Shown piece by piece: positions 8,803 through 18,752 of a stretch of 64,000 nucleotides of DNA; the first letter of the stretch is position 1, and each line of letters starts with the position of its first letter. The DNA comes from Thomasclavelia ramosa DSM 1402 (GTDB lineage: Bacteria > Bacillota_I > Bacilli_A > Erysipelotrichales > Coprobacillaceae). The stretch spans positions 3,100,001 through 3,164,000 of the forward strand of contig NZ_CP036346.1 of NCBI RefSeq assembly GCF_014131695.1, in the 5' to 3' direction. The translations under genes and the position numbers were made by a program. The notes under the pieces are model-generated. The model was given only the letters and a program-made list of their open reading frames with translations. It was not told the DNA's origin and ran no database searches.

Positions 8803-9858
8803 TTAACCAATTAATGCACTAAACAAAATATACATTAAAGTTCCAAACATAAAAATACTCCCTAAAACAACCAAATAAAGCTTTTTATTCATTGCTAGAT
8901 AGGCAATATATTCTCTTAATACAGCATTGGCTAAATAATAGAAAGCAGTCTTACCACCTAATCCGCTCATTATCAGACCAACTTGGCGGGCATAAATACC
9001 TGCCCTCATTAAATGATAACTACTGCTGGCATAAGCGCATTTATAGTTTTCACCATGGCTTTTTTCTTCCATGACCGCTTTAGAAAACTGCATGTTTTCA
9101 AGAGTGTTTTTAGACTTTTCTTCCGTTATAATTAATTCTTCACTATAACCCTGTTCAATCGCATACTCTTTCATTGCTAGAGCTTCGGCTCTCGTTTCAT
9201 CACTTCCTTGTCCTCCGGACATCAACAAATAAGGTGCAAATCCTTTTTTCTTTTCTTGCTTTTTAGCAAACTTTAAAGCCGCTTGTATACGCTTTGCTAA
9301 TAAAGGAGAAACATTTCCATTAATTAGTCCACTTCCTAAAACAATGATATAATTTAAATTTTTTCTAGGATGAAAAAGATTTGTTAATATCAAAGTTTCT
9401 ATAAATAAGAAAATATGAAAAGTAAGAAATAAGATCATTACGATCAGGCCACTCCACAATGCCATAATTGGTAATGGTGGATTAATCCTACCTAAAAATG
9501 ATGATAGTGTAATCAGTAAAATTATCCCTACCGCTACCAACAAAGTCAAAATATGCGAAAGACTGAACCTCTCTTTTCGAAGAATGATAACACTATTTAT
9601 TAATAAGAATGCAATTAAGATATAGACTCCAAATAATAAAACAAACAAGGCAAATAAAAAAATTACACCAACTAATAAATATACTAATCTATTTGAATAA
9701 TTAATTCCTAACATTACTAAAAAACTAGCAAAGGTACTTAAAAACATGAAAAATAAAAAGCCAGCTAGTAAGTTTATATTTTGCTTTCTTTTTATCCTCC
9801 AAAATGCGCCTAACCATAAAAGTGTTAGAATAACCAAGATCAATATATAGGGCATCAT
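8803..9858 (-). CDS. YdcF family membrane protein (DUF218)
   Basis: A 351-residue protein with about five hydrophobic segments in the first 165 residues, then a DUF218 domain (about 170-320) with YIIVLGSGL, LLMSGGQGSDE (glycine-rich loop), EEKSKNTLENMQFSK and SSSYHLMRAGIYARQ, and a last membrane helix at the C-terminus. Relatives (SanA/YdcF/ElyC type) act at the cell envelope; no substrate is known for this subgroup. The ribosome site is GGTGG. A second, soluble DUF218 protein lies at 38.3-39.1 kb. Confidence 0.85.
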   Translation of the reverse strand: MMPYILILVILTLLWLGAFWRIKRKQNINLLAGFLFFMFLSTFASFLVMLGINYSNRLVYLLVGVIFLFALFVLLFGVYILIAFLLINSVIILRKERFSLSHILTLLVAVGIILLITLSSFLGRINPPLPIMALWSGLIVMILFLTFHIFLFIETLILTNLFHPRKNLNYIIVLGSGLINGNVSPLLAKRIQAALKFAKKQEKKKGFAPYLLMSGGQGSDETRAEALAMKEYAIEQGYSEELIITEEKSKNTLENMQFSKAVMEEKSHGENYKCAYASSSYHLMRAGIYARQVGLIMSGLGGKTAFYYLANAVLREYIAYLAMNKKLYLVVLGSIFMFGTLMYILFSALIG

Positions 9859-9992
9859 TTTACCACCGGCTTTCTTTCAACTCTATTATAGACTAATAAC
9901 GCCGATATACCAAATAATACACTTTTTCAAAACTAAATACACCGTGATAGTTTCTATATTATTCATTATTCAGGATTAAACGTATAACACTA

Positions 9993-10019
9993 AAAAGTAC
10001 AAATTCCTTTGTACTTTTC
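9993..10019 (-). terminator. Terminator of the aldo/keto reductase gene
   Basis: Perfect 11-base arms (AAAAGTACAAA, 9993-10004, against TTTGTACTTTT, 10008-10018) with T-runs on both strands, directly after the minus-strand stop at 10025. Confidence 0.8.
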
Positions 10020-10024
10020 TCTGC

Positions 10025-10993
10025 TTAAAAATGTGTTTCATCAATATCAAGATTGTCTAATGCTTGATTAATAGCCGCCATCTCCTGTTCAGTCAACTCA
10101 ACTTCCATTGCTCCTAAATTTTCTTCCAAACGATGTATTTTGGTTGTTCCTGGAATAGGAACAATCCAATCTTTTTGATTAATCTCCCAAGCTAGAACAA
10201 TTTGTGCGCTAGTAGCATTTTTACGTTCAGCAATTTCTTGCACTAAATCTAATAAGGCCTGATTACGTTTCATTACTTCAGGATTAAAACGTCCCATATT
10301 ATTTCTAAAATCACCTTCAGCATACTTTGTTGCTAGCGTATATTTACCTGATAAAAATCCGTTTCCTAGTGGAGAATAAGCAACAAATCCTACATTTAAC
10401 TCCTCACAAACTTTAAACACTTCCTTTTCAGGCTGTCTAAAGACCATTGAATACTGATTTTCAATACAAGTTACTGGACATACCGCATGTGCTCTTTTTA
10501 AATAATCTAATGGTGCATTTGATAAACCCCAATGTTTTATTTTTCCTTTAGCTATTAACTCTTTCATCACGCTAGCCACTATTTCTGGTTCTACTTCAGG
10601 ATCAACTCGATGTTGATAATATAGATCAATATAATCAACGCCTAGTCGTTTTAACGATCCCTCTAATTGTTCTCTAATCGAATCCGGCTTACTATTTAAA
10701 ATATTTTGTGGTTTACCATCAACGATTTCTTGTCCATAAATACCAAATTTTGTAGCAATAATTACTTCATCTCGAGGGAAAATCTCCAATGCTTTACCTA
10801 ATAAAACTTCATTTGCTTCACCATATACAACAGCTGTATCAAAAAAATTGCATCCTAAAGTAACCGCATGTCTAATTAATTTAATCATCTCTTCACGATC
10901 AGCAGGAGCCCCATAAGCATGATCCATTCCCATACATCCAAGCCCAATAGCAGATACTTCTAATCCTTGACCTAATATTCTCGTTTTTCTCAT
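10025..10993 (-). CDS. Aldo/keto reductase
   Basis: A 322-residue NADPH-dependent aldo/keto reductase of the AKR13-like bacterial group (YhdN/IolS style), reducing aldehydes or ketones. Catalytic tetrad visible: Asp in FFDTAVVYG, Tyr in the same motif, Lys in IATKFG and His in YYQHRVD; the cofactor phosphate site near PIPGTTKIHRLEEN is complete. It lies downstream of a LysR gene on the same strand, separated by a perfect 36-base hairpin. A candidate promoter (TTGAGA, then AT-rich -10 region) lies after that hairpin, so it is probably transcribed on its own, perhaps under that LysR protein. Confidence 0.9.
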   Translation of the reverse strand: MRKTRILGQGLEVSAIGLGCMGMDHAYGAPADREEMIKLIRHAVTLGCNFFDTAVVYGEANEVLLGKALEIFPRDEVIIATKFGIYGQEIVDGKPQNILNSKPDSIREQLEGSLKRLGVDYIDLYYQHRVDPEVEPEIVASVMKELIAKGKIKHWGLSNAPLDYLKRAHAVCPVTCIENQYSMVFRQPEKEVFKVCEELNVGFVAYSPLGNGFLSGKYTLATKYAEGDFRNNMGRFNPEVMKRNQALLDLVQEIAERKNATSAQIVLAWEINQKDWIVPIPGTTKIHRLEENLGAMEVELTEQEMAAINQALDNLDIDETHF

Positions 10994-11072
10994 TTTTATC
11001 TTCTCCTATATTTATATTTCTTTTGCATCTTTATAATATATAATTATTTATAAACATAGAAGTCTCAATAAG

Positions 11073-11108
11073 TAGTATCGATATAACCTTAGGGTTATAT
11101 CGATACTA
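11073..11108. repeat. Perfect 16-bp inverted repeat at the LysR gene end
   Basis: Arms 11073-11088 and 11093-11108 (TAGTATCGATATAACC and its exact complement) with a TTAG loop. The right arm contains the LysR stop codon. There is no T-run on either side, so it is not a textbook terminator; it may instead stabilise the mRNA end or bind a protein. Confidence 0.8.
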
Positions 11109-11999
11109 TATATCTAAAACTCTTTTTACTGCATTAACAAACTCAATAACTTGCCGTGAAGGCTCTAATGAAAACAATAAACCATAAGGCATATAATAAT
11201 CCCATTCAACTGGAATAGTTTTAATTAAAGGATGAATATTTTTCCAGCTCTTGACACTCATAAGCAAACTTTTATTATTTTCGCATTCATTAAAAACAGA
11301 GATATCAAAAAACTCAAACTCTTTGATTATAATAGTAGGATCATTTTTAATTAAATCATCACGCATTTCATCAACATATTTATTCCAGCCTCTTTTAATC
11401 AGCATTAATTCACGTCCATGAATATCTTGCAAAGACAGCTTATCTTTGTTACTTAATTCATCATAAATAGATAAAGCAAGACAAATTGATTCTTTTTTTA
11501 TTTCTAGAGAATCACAGCCCCGCTGTTTGAAATTATCCTTTTCAAATACACCAGCAACCAAATCAATATTATCGCCTAAATTAGCTAGTATTTCTCGAGC
11601 ATTTTCCGGAGTATTTTCAAATGGAATTAGTTGAATTCTTAAATTAGGACATAATTCATGAATCCGCGGCCATAAATCGATAAGAAATTGACTTGGTGTT
11701 GTATTTGATGTTCCAATTCTTATTACCATTTCTTCTTTTTCCATCGCCTTGTGTGCTCGTACAATTGAATCCTTTGCATATTTAATTAAATATTTGGCAT
11801 CCCTGTATAAAGATGCTCCTGCTGGTGTCAAAGATACCCCTTGATGAGTTCTTTTTAGAAGTTTTAAACCCAAATTTGTCTCTAGAATATTTATCTGTTT
11901 AATTACAGCACTAGGACTAATAAATAAGTCCTCAGCAGCTTTAGAGAAACTACCGCGATCAACAACCTTTATAAATGTTTCTAATTGAGGGTTATACAT
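11106..11999 (-). CDS. LysR-family transcriptional regulator
   Basis: A 297-residue LysR protein. The N-terminal winged helix reads FIKVVDRGSFSKAAEDLF then SPSAVIKQINILE (residues 9-47), followed by a linker helix and a substrate-binding domain (about 90-295). AAGGAAG lies 7 bases before ATG. It precedes the aldo/keto reductase on the same strand and may control it; the ligand is unknown. Confidence 0.9.
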   Translation of the reverse strand: MYNPQLETFIKVVDRGSFSKAAEDLFISPSAVIKQINILETNLGLKLLKRTHQGVSLTPAGASLYRDAKYLIKYAKDSIVRAHKAMEKEEMVIRIGTSNTTPSQFLIDLWPRIHELCPNLRIQLIPFENTPENAREILANLGDNIDLVAGVFEKDNFKQRGCDSLEIKKESICLALSIYDELSNKDKLSLQDIHGRELMLIKRGWNKYVDEMRDDLIKNDPTIIIKEFEFFDISVFNECENNKSLLMSVKSWKNIHPLIKTIPVEWDYYMPYGLLFSLEPSRQVIEFVNAVKRVLDI

Positions 12000-12103
12000 A
12001 TTCTCACTTCCTTTATTCTATTTTAAATTATTTAAAGAATAGTTAAAATGTTTTTATAACCTATTTTTCTTATTCATCACATTTTTATTAGATATATATA
12101 TTG

Positions 12104-13282
12104 TTATTCTCGTCCATGCCAGCAGTTAGCTAGTTTAAACATTGTTTCCATATCTAATATTCCTCCCGTTAATATCTTTCCCTTAAGTTCTGGGTTTTCC
12201 ATCGCACTTGATAAAATAATTCTTTTTAAAGTTATTGTTGAGATATTCGGCATACTTGATTTTAATAACGCTGCTGCTCCTGCTACATGTGGGGCTGCCA
12301 TTGAAGTTCCATTCAAGGGGCTATACTCACCAGCAAGGTCAAGACTGAGAATGTTTGTTCCAGGGGCTGCTATATCAACAGTTTTAAGACCATAATTTGA
12401 AAAACGGGCTAAAGTATCATAGGGATCGACCGCTGCTACAGAAATAATATTTTTACAATCATATGATGCTGGATACATTGGATCAACATCATTGTTAGTT
12501 CCATCATTTCCAGCCGAAGCAACAAATAAGCCATCATACTGATCAATGGCATCTTTTAAAGCTTGTGAATAAGCTCGTCCACCCCAACTGGCATTTAAAA
12601 TAGAAATCTTATAATAATTTGCAAAATCTATTGCCGCAATTGCCGAAGCAACATCAAGACCAAATTTTAAAGCTGCTACTCTTACTTGCCAGCATACTCC
12701 AGTAATACCAATACGATTATTTCCAACTGCACCAATCGTCCCTGCAACATGACTACCATGACCATCTATATCCATTGAATCACTACTATTATCTGCAAAG
12801 TTCCAGCCATAAATTAATCTTCCATTCCACGTAGTCCACATATTTTCTCTTATGTCCGGATGATTTTGATCTATTCCTGTATCAATCACTCCAACACTGA
12901 TACTACTATCACCAGTTGTATAATCCCATGCAAGTGGTGCATTGATTTTTTGAATTCCCCAAAGCTGATTGTATAAAGGATCATTTGAGATAATATGCAT
13001 TTCTTCAATATAATCCGGTTCTGCATAAACAATATATGGACTTGATGATAATTTTGCAACTGCATTAGTAACTGCATGAGGATTTTTATCTTTTAAATAA
13101 ATAAGAACTATATTAGTTCCCTCATTTAGACTTTCAGTATTCTTTGAATGGAAGATGATTTCTGCTTTTTCATAATCAATCCCATCTAAAACAAGATCAA
13201 TATAATAGTCTAGTACATCTTTAGAAGTAATATTTATATTTAATGCTACAATTACTTTTCCAAGCTCATAATTATTATTCAT
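12104..13282 (-). CDS. Subtilisin-like serine protease (S8), leaderless
   Basis: A 392-residue S8 peptidase. The catalytic triad is intact: Asp134 (GVIDTG), His175 (DGHGSHVAGT) and Ser327 (NGTSMAAPHVAG), with oxyanion Asn259 (SAGND). Residues 1-95 look like an inhibitor-type propeptide ending in VYAEPDY. The N-terminus (MNNNYELGKVIVALN) is not a signal peptide, and AAGGAGG lies 7 bases before this ATG, so the start is firm. The protein therefore appears cytoplasmic or exported by an unusual route. Monocistronic, upstream of a 600-base gene-free region. Confidence 0.92.
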   Translation of the reverse strand: MNNNYELGKVIVALNINITSKDVLDYYIDLVLDGIDYEKAEIIFHSKNTESLNEGTNIVLIYLKDKNPHAVTNAVAKLSSSPYIVYAEPDYIEEMHIISNDPLYNQLWGIQKINAPLAWDYTTGDSSISVGVIDTGIDQNHPDIRENMWTTWNGRLIYGWNFADNSSDSMDIDGHGSHVAGTIGAVGNNRIGITGVCWQVRVAALKFGLDVASAIAAIDFANYYKISILNASWGGRAYSQALKDAIDQYDGLFVASAGNDGTNNDVDPMYPASYDCKNIISVAAVDPYDTLARFSNYGLKTVDIAAPGTNILSLDLAGEYSPLNGTSMAAPHVAGAAALLKSSMPNISTITLKRIILSSAMENPELKGKILTGGILDMETMFKLANCWHGRE

Positions 13283-13883
13283 TTTACTTCCTCCTTACCT
13301 ATATACTTTATATTTTATGATACTATTTCCAATTCATTACTATATTTATTGCAGCGCTTTGTTGAAAATAAAACTGTATAGCAGGAATAAAGTGAATTTT
13401 GTTTGCTAAACTATGGTAATTAAAAAATTGACTCTTAACATGTGAAAGTGTCAATCCAAAACTTAATCAAATTATCTTTATATTTTTTATAATTTCATAT
13501 ATTTTCTCCTGTCGTTAATTTTTTCAACTAATTATACGTACTAAAAAAAATAAATTTCAATTCAACTTACCTTTTTTAATATTGAGAACTTGTGTACTAA
13601 ATAAAACAATATCCTTATTACATCTTGCCTGATTGTTTATCTATTTTTTCTTCATGTGTAACGTAATAGTACACCTTTTATAAAATCAAAAAGTACTGAT
13701 TTAATCATATTTTTATTATGTTTAATATATTTTTGAAGATTATTTATTTCTATTTTTACGGAAAATCTATGACTTTTATTTATGGGCGTATAAAGATTAG
13801 ATGGAAAGTGTGTCAGTTGAAATATATAATAATTATTCTCAACAAGAATAGAATTACTCCCTATCCTATAAATTTTATTTGCC
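13283..13883. other. AT-rich intergenic region, no gene seen
   Basis: About 600 bases between the subtilase start and the end of arsC. Only short, low-complexity frames occur (one plus-strand frame of 64 codons is Phe/Ile/Tyr-rich and has no ribosome site). It must carry the subtilase promoter, but no convincing -35/-10 pair or repeat was identified. Confidence 0.6.
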
Positions 13884-14303
13884 TTAGATATTCATTTTGG
13901 ATATTCTTGTAGATAATTCATTAATATTTGCAAATATATTATCTATCACTCTACCAAATTCTTCATCACTCTTACCTGTTGGATCATCCAAATTCCAATC
14001 TTCCTTGTATCTGCAAGGAAGAAATGTACAATTAACATTACATCCCATAGTTATAACAATATCTACTTCTGGAATATCGACTAGTAACTTAGGGTGTTGT
14101 GTTTTTTCCATATCCATATCATATCGTTTTTTCATTATCCTAACAGCATCCTGATTTATTTGCGGTTTTACTTCTGTTCCTGCTGAATAGCTTTCAAATA
14201 CATCAGAAGCAAACAATTTTGCTATTGCCTCTGCAATCTGGCTTCTACAAGAATTATGAACACATATAAATGCGACTCTTGGCATATTATTCATTTCTTT
14301 CAA
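13884..14303 (-). CDS. arsC: Arsenate reductase, low-molecular-weight phosphatase type
   Basis: Thioredoxin-coupled arsenate reductase: reduces arsenate to arsenite in the cytoplasm. The phosphatase loop CVHNSCRS is near residue 14 and the redox cysteines are in GCNVNCTFLPCRY near residues 88-97, as in the S. aureus pI258 type. About 139 residues, the usual length. The reading frame begins with TTG at 14303; ATGs at 14294 and 14285 are also possible (GAAAG lies before the latter). Last gene of the arsR-permease-thioredoxin-arsC group. Confidence 0.9.
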   Translation of the reverse strand: MKEMNNMPRVAFICVHNSCRSQIAEAIAKLFASDVFESYSAGTEVKPQINQDAVRIMKKRYDMDMEKTQHPKLLVDIPEVDIVITMGCNVNCTFLPCRYKEDWNLDDPTGKSDEEFGRVIDNIFANINELSTRISKMNI

Positions 14304-14387
14304 ATTGTTTAATATTAAATAAAAACAATAATAAGCAATTTCATCTCGCTTAAATCCCCTTCACAAAAAACACCTTGTTTCAATGAT

Positions 14388-14723
14388 TCATCCATCTATT
14401 GTTAATATGATATTCTTAACTTCTTCTATCGTTAAAACCTTTCCAAAAGATACTACTTTCTCATCAATTACAAGCGCAGGTGTAGACATAATCCCATAGC
14501 TTGCTATTTCTGTAAAATCTGTGATATGTTCTATACTCATTTCCTGTCCTAATTCATCCAAGGCTTCTTTAACATTTTTCTCTAAAGTTGCACATTTAGC
14601 ACAGCCAGAACCTAAGACTTTAATTCTTGAACCCTTATCTTTCTTTTCCAATCCTCTCTTCATACTCCCATCACCACATTGAACATTACAACAATTTTTC
14701 TCTTTTTTCTTAAATAATTTCAT
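14388..14723 (-). CDS. Redox-active thioredoxin-like protein (TM0996/MTH895 type)
   Basis: A 111-residue small thioredoxin-fold protein with active site SGCAKCATLE near residue 41 and cis-proline segment TPALVIDEKVV. A Lys- and Cys-rich N-terminal extension (KNCCNVQC) precedes the fold and may bind metal. Such proteins sit beside CSCSS-type permeases and arsenic genes, and could supply reductant for arsC or the permease substrate. The ATG at 14723 has AAGGAGA 8 bases upstream; a GTG just before it is too close to the ribosome site. Confidence 0.85.
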   Translation of the reverse strand: MKLFKKKEKNCCNVQCGDGSMKRGLEKKDKGSRIKVLGSGCAKCATLEKNVKEALDELGQEMSIEHITDFTEIASYGIMSTPALVIDEKVVSFGKVLTIEEVKNIILTIDG

Positions 14724-14783
14724 CACTTATTTCTCCTTTTATTCATAATTAAATTTTGAGACAACATCTAATAATGGATTTTC

Positions 14784-14945
14784 TTATCTAGGAACTGCCA
14801 TCATCCATTTATCATCTAGATATTGATTTATAACTAAAATAATTTCTTTAACAAAATCTTCTTTCCCGTCCTACCTTAATTATAACCCCAAACATGTACA
14901 TCCACCAACTGAGTGAATTGAATAGTTAAAACCACTTTTTAACAT
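14784..14945 (-). pseudogene. Broken small gene in the arsenic cluster
   Basis: A 54-codon frame starts at ATG 14945 with GGAG 9 bases upstream, reads MLKSGFNYSIHSVGGCTCLG, meets TAA at 14880, a TAG three codons later, then continues in the same frame as GKEDFVKEIILVINQYLDD, KWMMAVPR and a final TAA at 14784. Good ribosome site, protein-like composition on both sides of the stops and position inside an operon indicate a gene killed by two point changes. I do not recognise the family; the GGCTC cysteine pair suggests redox or metal chemistry. Confidence 0.55.
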
Positions 14946-15004
14946 TTAATTAATCTCCATCGTTATATTAAAATGTACAATATTTCTCATATTAAACATA
15001 TCTT

Positions 15005-16009
15005 CTACATTAATAGAAATGAAAATATATTAAACATAAAACCTACAGATATAATACCTACTGTTACTATTGCCACAAATACAATCATAAGTTTTCTCTT
15101 CACTGCCTTTGATAGCATAATCATTGATGGTAAAGATAATGTTGTAACAGCCATCATAAATGATAAAACAGTTCCAAGCCCTGCCCCTTTTAACAATAGA
15201 CTTTCTGCTATAGGAATTGTTCCAAATATATCAGCATACATAGGTACACCAACTACTGTTGCAAGTGGAACAGAATAAAAATTATGATCACCTAGTATAG
15301 ACTGTATCCAATGTTCGGGTATTACATTATGAATGACTGATCCAATAGCAACACCTACAAATATATATATTGATACTTTCTTAACTGTTTCTATGACTTG
15401 TTCTTTTGCAAAGTTTCGTCTATCTTTGACTGTTAAGCTCACAAAACCAACATCTACATTATCTGTCTGTTTAATAAAATCAGCCACTTGGTCATCCATA
15501 CCAAGTTTTTCTATCAACCTTCCCCCAACAACAGATATAATCAAACCAGCTATAACATATAACACCGCCACTTTCCATCCGAATATGCTCATTAATAATA
15601 TCAGCGCTCCTAGATCAACCATAGGTGAAGAAATCAGAAACGAGAATGTTACGCCTAAGGGTAAGCCTGCACTTGTAAATCCCATGAAGATAGGAATCGA
15701 TGAACAACTACAAAACGGTGTAACTGTTCCAAGTAAAGCTCCTAATATATTTGCCCAAATACCATAAAATCTTCCTAATATCTTTTTTGTTTTTTCTGGT
15801 GGAAAATAACTTTGAATATATGAAATAATATAAATCAATACCGATAATAATATAAATATCTTAATACTATCATAAATAAAAAAATGCAACATCCCACCTA
15901 TTTTTTCATCTATATTTAATCCAATGCTAGTTAATATTGATCCAATCAATTCATTTAACCATCGCATCCCAAGAATCTGGTCTTGAAAAAACAGCAAAAT
16001 TTGACTCAT
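15005..16009 (-). CDS. CSCSS-motif permease (ArsP/YraQ family)
   Basis: A 334-residue integral membrane permease with about eight to ten helices. The signature TPFCSCSSIPIFMGF is near residue 98, with a related GVPMYADIFGTIPIAE in the second half, typical of the DUF318/ArsP family that exports organoarsenicals or other thiol-reactive metalloids. The Cys motif and the flanking arsR, thioredoxin and arsC genes support a metalloid efflux role. The ribosome site AAGGAGG is clear. A palindromic TATATCGATA and TTCGATG stretch lies just upstream (16021-16041) and may be a second ArsR site. Confidence 0.88.
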   Translation of the reverse strand: MSQILLFFQDQILGMRWLNELIGSILTSIGLNIDEKIGGMLHFFIYDSIKIFILLSVLIYIISYIQSYFPPEKTKKILGRFYGIWANILGALLGTVTPFCSCSSIPIFMGFTSAGLPLGVTFSFLISSPMVDLGALILLMSIFGWKVAVLYVIAGLIISVVGGRLIEKLGMDDQVADFIKQTDNVDVGFVSLTVKDRRNFAKEQVIETVKKVSIYIFVGVAIGSVIHNVIPEHWIQSILGDHNFYSVPLATVVGVPMYADIFGTIPIAESLLLKGAGLGTVLSFMMAVTTLSLPSMIMLSKAVKRKLMIVFVAIVTVGIISVGFMFNIFSFLLM

Positions 16010-16109
16010 AGCACCCTCCTTATATCGATATATTTCGATGTATAAAACAAATAAATTTCCACCTATTTAGTGGTGGTAATTTATACAACAGTTAACTTAT
16101 TTACATATT

Positions 16110-16385
16110 TCATACTTTGAGCTGTTGTAAATATTCTATTGCAAACTGTATACCATCTTTAGATAAAGAATAATGAGACCATTTCCCATCTTTTCTAACA
16201 TTTACAATTTTAGCGTCAGTTAACAGTTTCATATGGTGCGATAACGTAGATTGGCTAACATCTAATATATCTAACAATTTACATGCGCAATGTTCACCGG
16301 ATTTCAAAATATCTAATATTCTTAAACGATTAGGATCGCAGAATGCTTTAAAAACCTTAGCATCTTGATTAAACTGTTTTTCCAT
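16110..16385 (-). CDS. arsR: ArsR/SmtB-family repressor
   Basis: A 91-residue winged-helix metalloid-responsive repressor. The metal-binding start of helix 3 reads GEHCACKLLD (ELCVC-like, two Cys), followed by the recognition helix SQSTLSHHMKLL. It should release DNA on binding arsenite or antimonite. The ATG at 16385 has GAGG 7 bases before it; a TTG one codon earlier is less likely. First gene of the cluster, behind a near-consensus promoter whose spacer contains a palindromic ATATCGATAT. Confidence 0.92.
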   Translation of the reverse strand: MEKQFNQDAKVFKAFCDPNRLRILDILKSGEHCACKLLDILDVSQSTLSHHMKLLTDAKIVNVRKDGKWSHYSLSKDGIQFAIEYLQQLKV

Positions 16386-16417
16386 CAAACCACCTCATAT
16401 CTATCTTCTTCGATGTG

Positions 16418-16446
16418 ATATTAACATACATATCGATATTCGTCAA
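16418..16446 (-). promoter_or_regulatory. arsR promoter with embedded operator
   Basis: On the minus strand, -35 TTGACG (16441-16446) and -10 TAATAT (16418-16423) with a 17-base spacer. The spacer contains the palindrome ATATCGATAT, and TTCGATGTGAT lies at 16409-16419. The ATCGA words recur at 16021-16041 before the permease, suggesting ArsR sites at both places. Confidence 0.7.
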
Positions 16447-16515
16447 TATATTTGTAAAATATATCGTAATTATAGTGCTTGAAAGAAATGATATTATTCT
16501 TAGATTCATGCATAT

Positions 16516-16546
16516 AAAAAGCAGATATCATTTAAGAAATCTGCTT
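16516..16546 (-). terminator. lysS terminator
   Basis: Minus strand AGCAGAT pairs with ATCTGCT around a 12-base loop, followed by TTTTTA; placed about 40 bases after the lysS stop. Confidence 0.8.
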
Positions 16547-16582
16547 CATTCTCACGAAATTCTCACAAGAAAATACATGACT

Positions 16583-18076
<1,494 letters not shown>

Positions 18077-18085
18077 CTAAAATAT

Positions 18086-18343
18086 AAAAAACTCTCATCC
18101 GCTAAAGGGACGAGAGTATCGTGGTACCACCCTAATTCGTTAATAAGTCACCTTATTAACCTCAACAACTATCAAATAATAGTTTTGCCTGTAACGTGGC
18201 TCACGTTATCTAATCAACCTTAATATCCTAGATACAGCTCCTAGTCTTTTTTCATTATATCCTGTGTTATCCCATTCCACCAGCCGAGACTCTCTTAAAC
18301 ACATAAAATACAATTACTCCTCTATTCATCGCCTTTATTCATC
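18086..18343 (-). ncRNA. T-box leader of lysS
   Basis: On the minus strand the conserved T-box word AGGGTGGTACCACG lies at about 18120-18133, and a terminator ACTCTCGTCC...GAGAGT plus T-run at 18086-18118 gives the alternative structure. Upstream, an AG-rich stem I (AAGAGAGTCTCGG, then GGTGGAA) and a GAAAAAAGAC stretch at about 18245-18256 could hold the AAA or AAG specifier codon expected for lysine. Uncharged tRNA-Lys would stabilise the antiterminator and permit lysS transcription. Confidence 0.92.
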
Positions 18344-18349
18344 TTTGTA

Positions 18350-18378
18350 ATCTTAACTTATCTTCCAATTATTGTCAA
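18350..18378 (-). promoter_or_regulatory. Promoter of the lysS T-box leader
   Basis: Minus strand TTGACA (18373-18378), 17-base spacer, TAAGAT (18350-18355), between the Cdd1-family gene stop and the leader; it places the transcript start near 18343. Confidence 0.75.
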
Positions 18379-18380
18379 TA

Positions 18381-18626
18381 TCAATCTTTCCAAATCCACC
18401 ATTTTAACTTTTTGGGATCTGGATTTTTACTACTTGCATAATATACTACCATACGGTACATATAAAGTTGGCAGCGATCTACCATTTGTCCTCTAACATC
18501 ACATTCTTTTTGATACATTTCTTCTGGGTCAGCGCCTTTTAAAGAAGCTATCGTTTCATAACCAATTAAATTCAATGATGCAGCAGTTGCTTTACCAACA
18601 TAAGGTATTTTAGTTAACTCACTCAT
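18381..18626 (-). CDS. Cdd1/pathogenicity-locus family helix-hairpin-helix protein
   Basis: An 81-residue protein with a helix-hairpin-helix at the N-terminus (IPYVGKATAASLNLIGYETIAS, given here as two halves: IPYVGKATAASLN and LIGYETIAS), then EEMYQKECDVRG and a C-terminal WWIWKD. This matches the small Cdd1 family of unknown role. I start at ATG 18626, preceded by GAGGTGAT; longer in-frame starts upstream overlap a terminator hairpin and lack ribosome sites. No functional link to lysS is evident. Confidence 0.75.
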   Translation of the reverse strand: MSELTKIPYVGKATAASLNLIGYETIASLKGADPEEMYQKECDVRGQMVDRCQLYMYRMVVYYASSKNPDPKKLKWWIWKD

Positions 18627-18666
18627 AATGATCACCTCAATTACATTATAAGCCACTAATAACTTA

Positions 18667-18692
18667 AAAGCTATCCTCTGGGATAGCTTTTG
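18667..18692 (-). terminator. metY terminator
   Basis: Perfect hairpin AAAAGCTATCC-TCTG-GGATAGCTTTT located after metY and before the Cdd1-family start. Confidence 0.7.
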
Positions 18693-18752
18693 GTCAATAG
18701 AAATTTTAAGCAACAACAATTTCTAGTTATATTATTGACGTATTTTTATTTT

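Noticed and set aside
13718-13912. A 64-codon plus-strand frame in the gap before arsC
   Set aside because: Phe/Ile/Tyr-rich, no ribosome site, overlaps the arsC 3' end.
15333-15767. A 144-codon plus-strand frame inside the permease gene
   Set aside because: Exact antisense of a well-supported membrane protein; no ribosome site and Thr/Pro/Ile-rich translation typical of antisense to helices.
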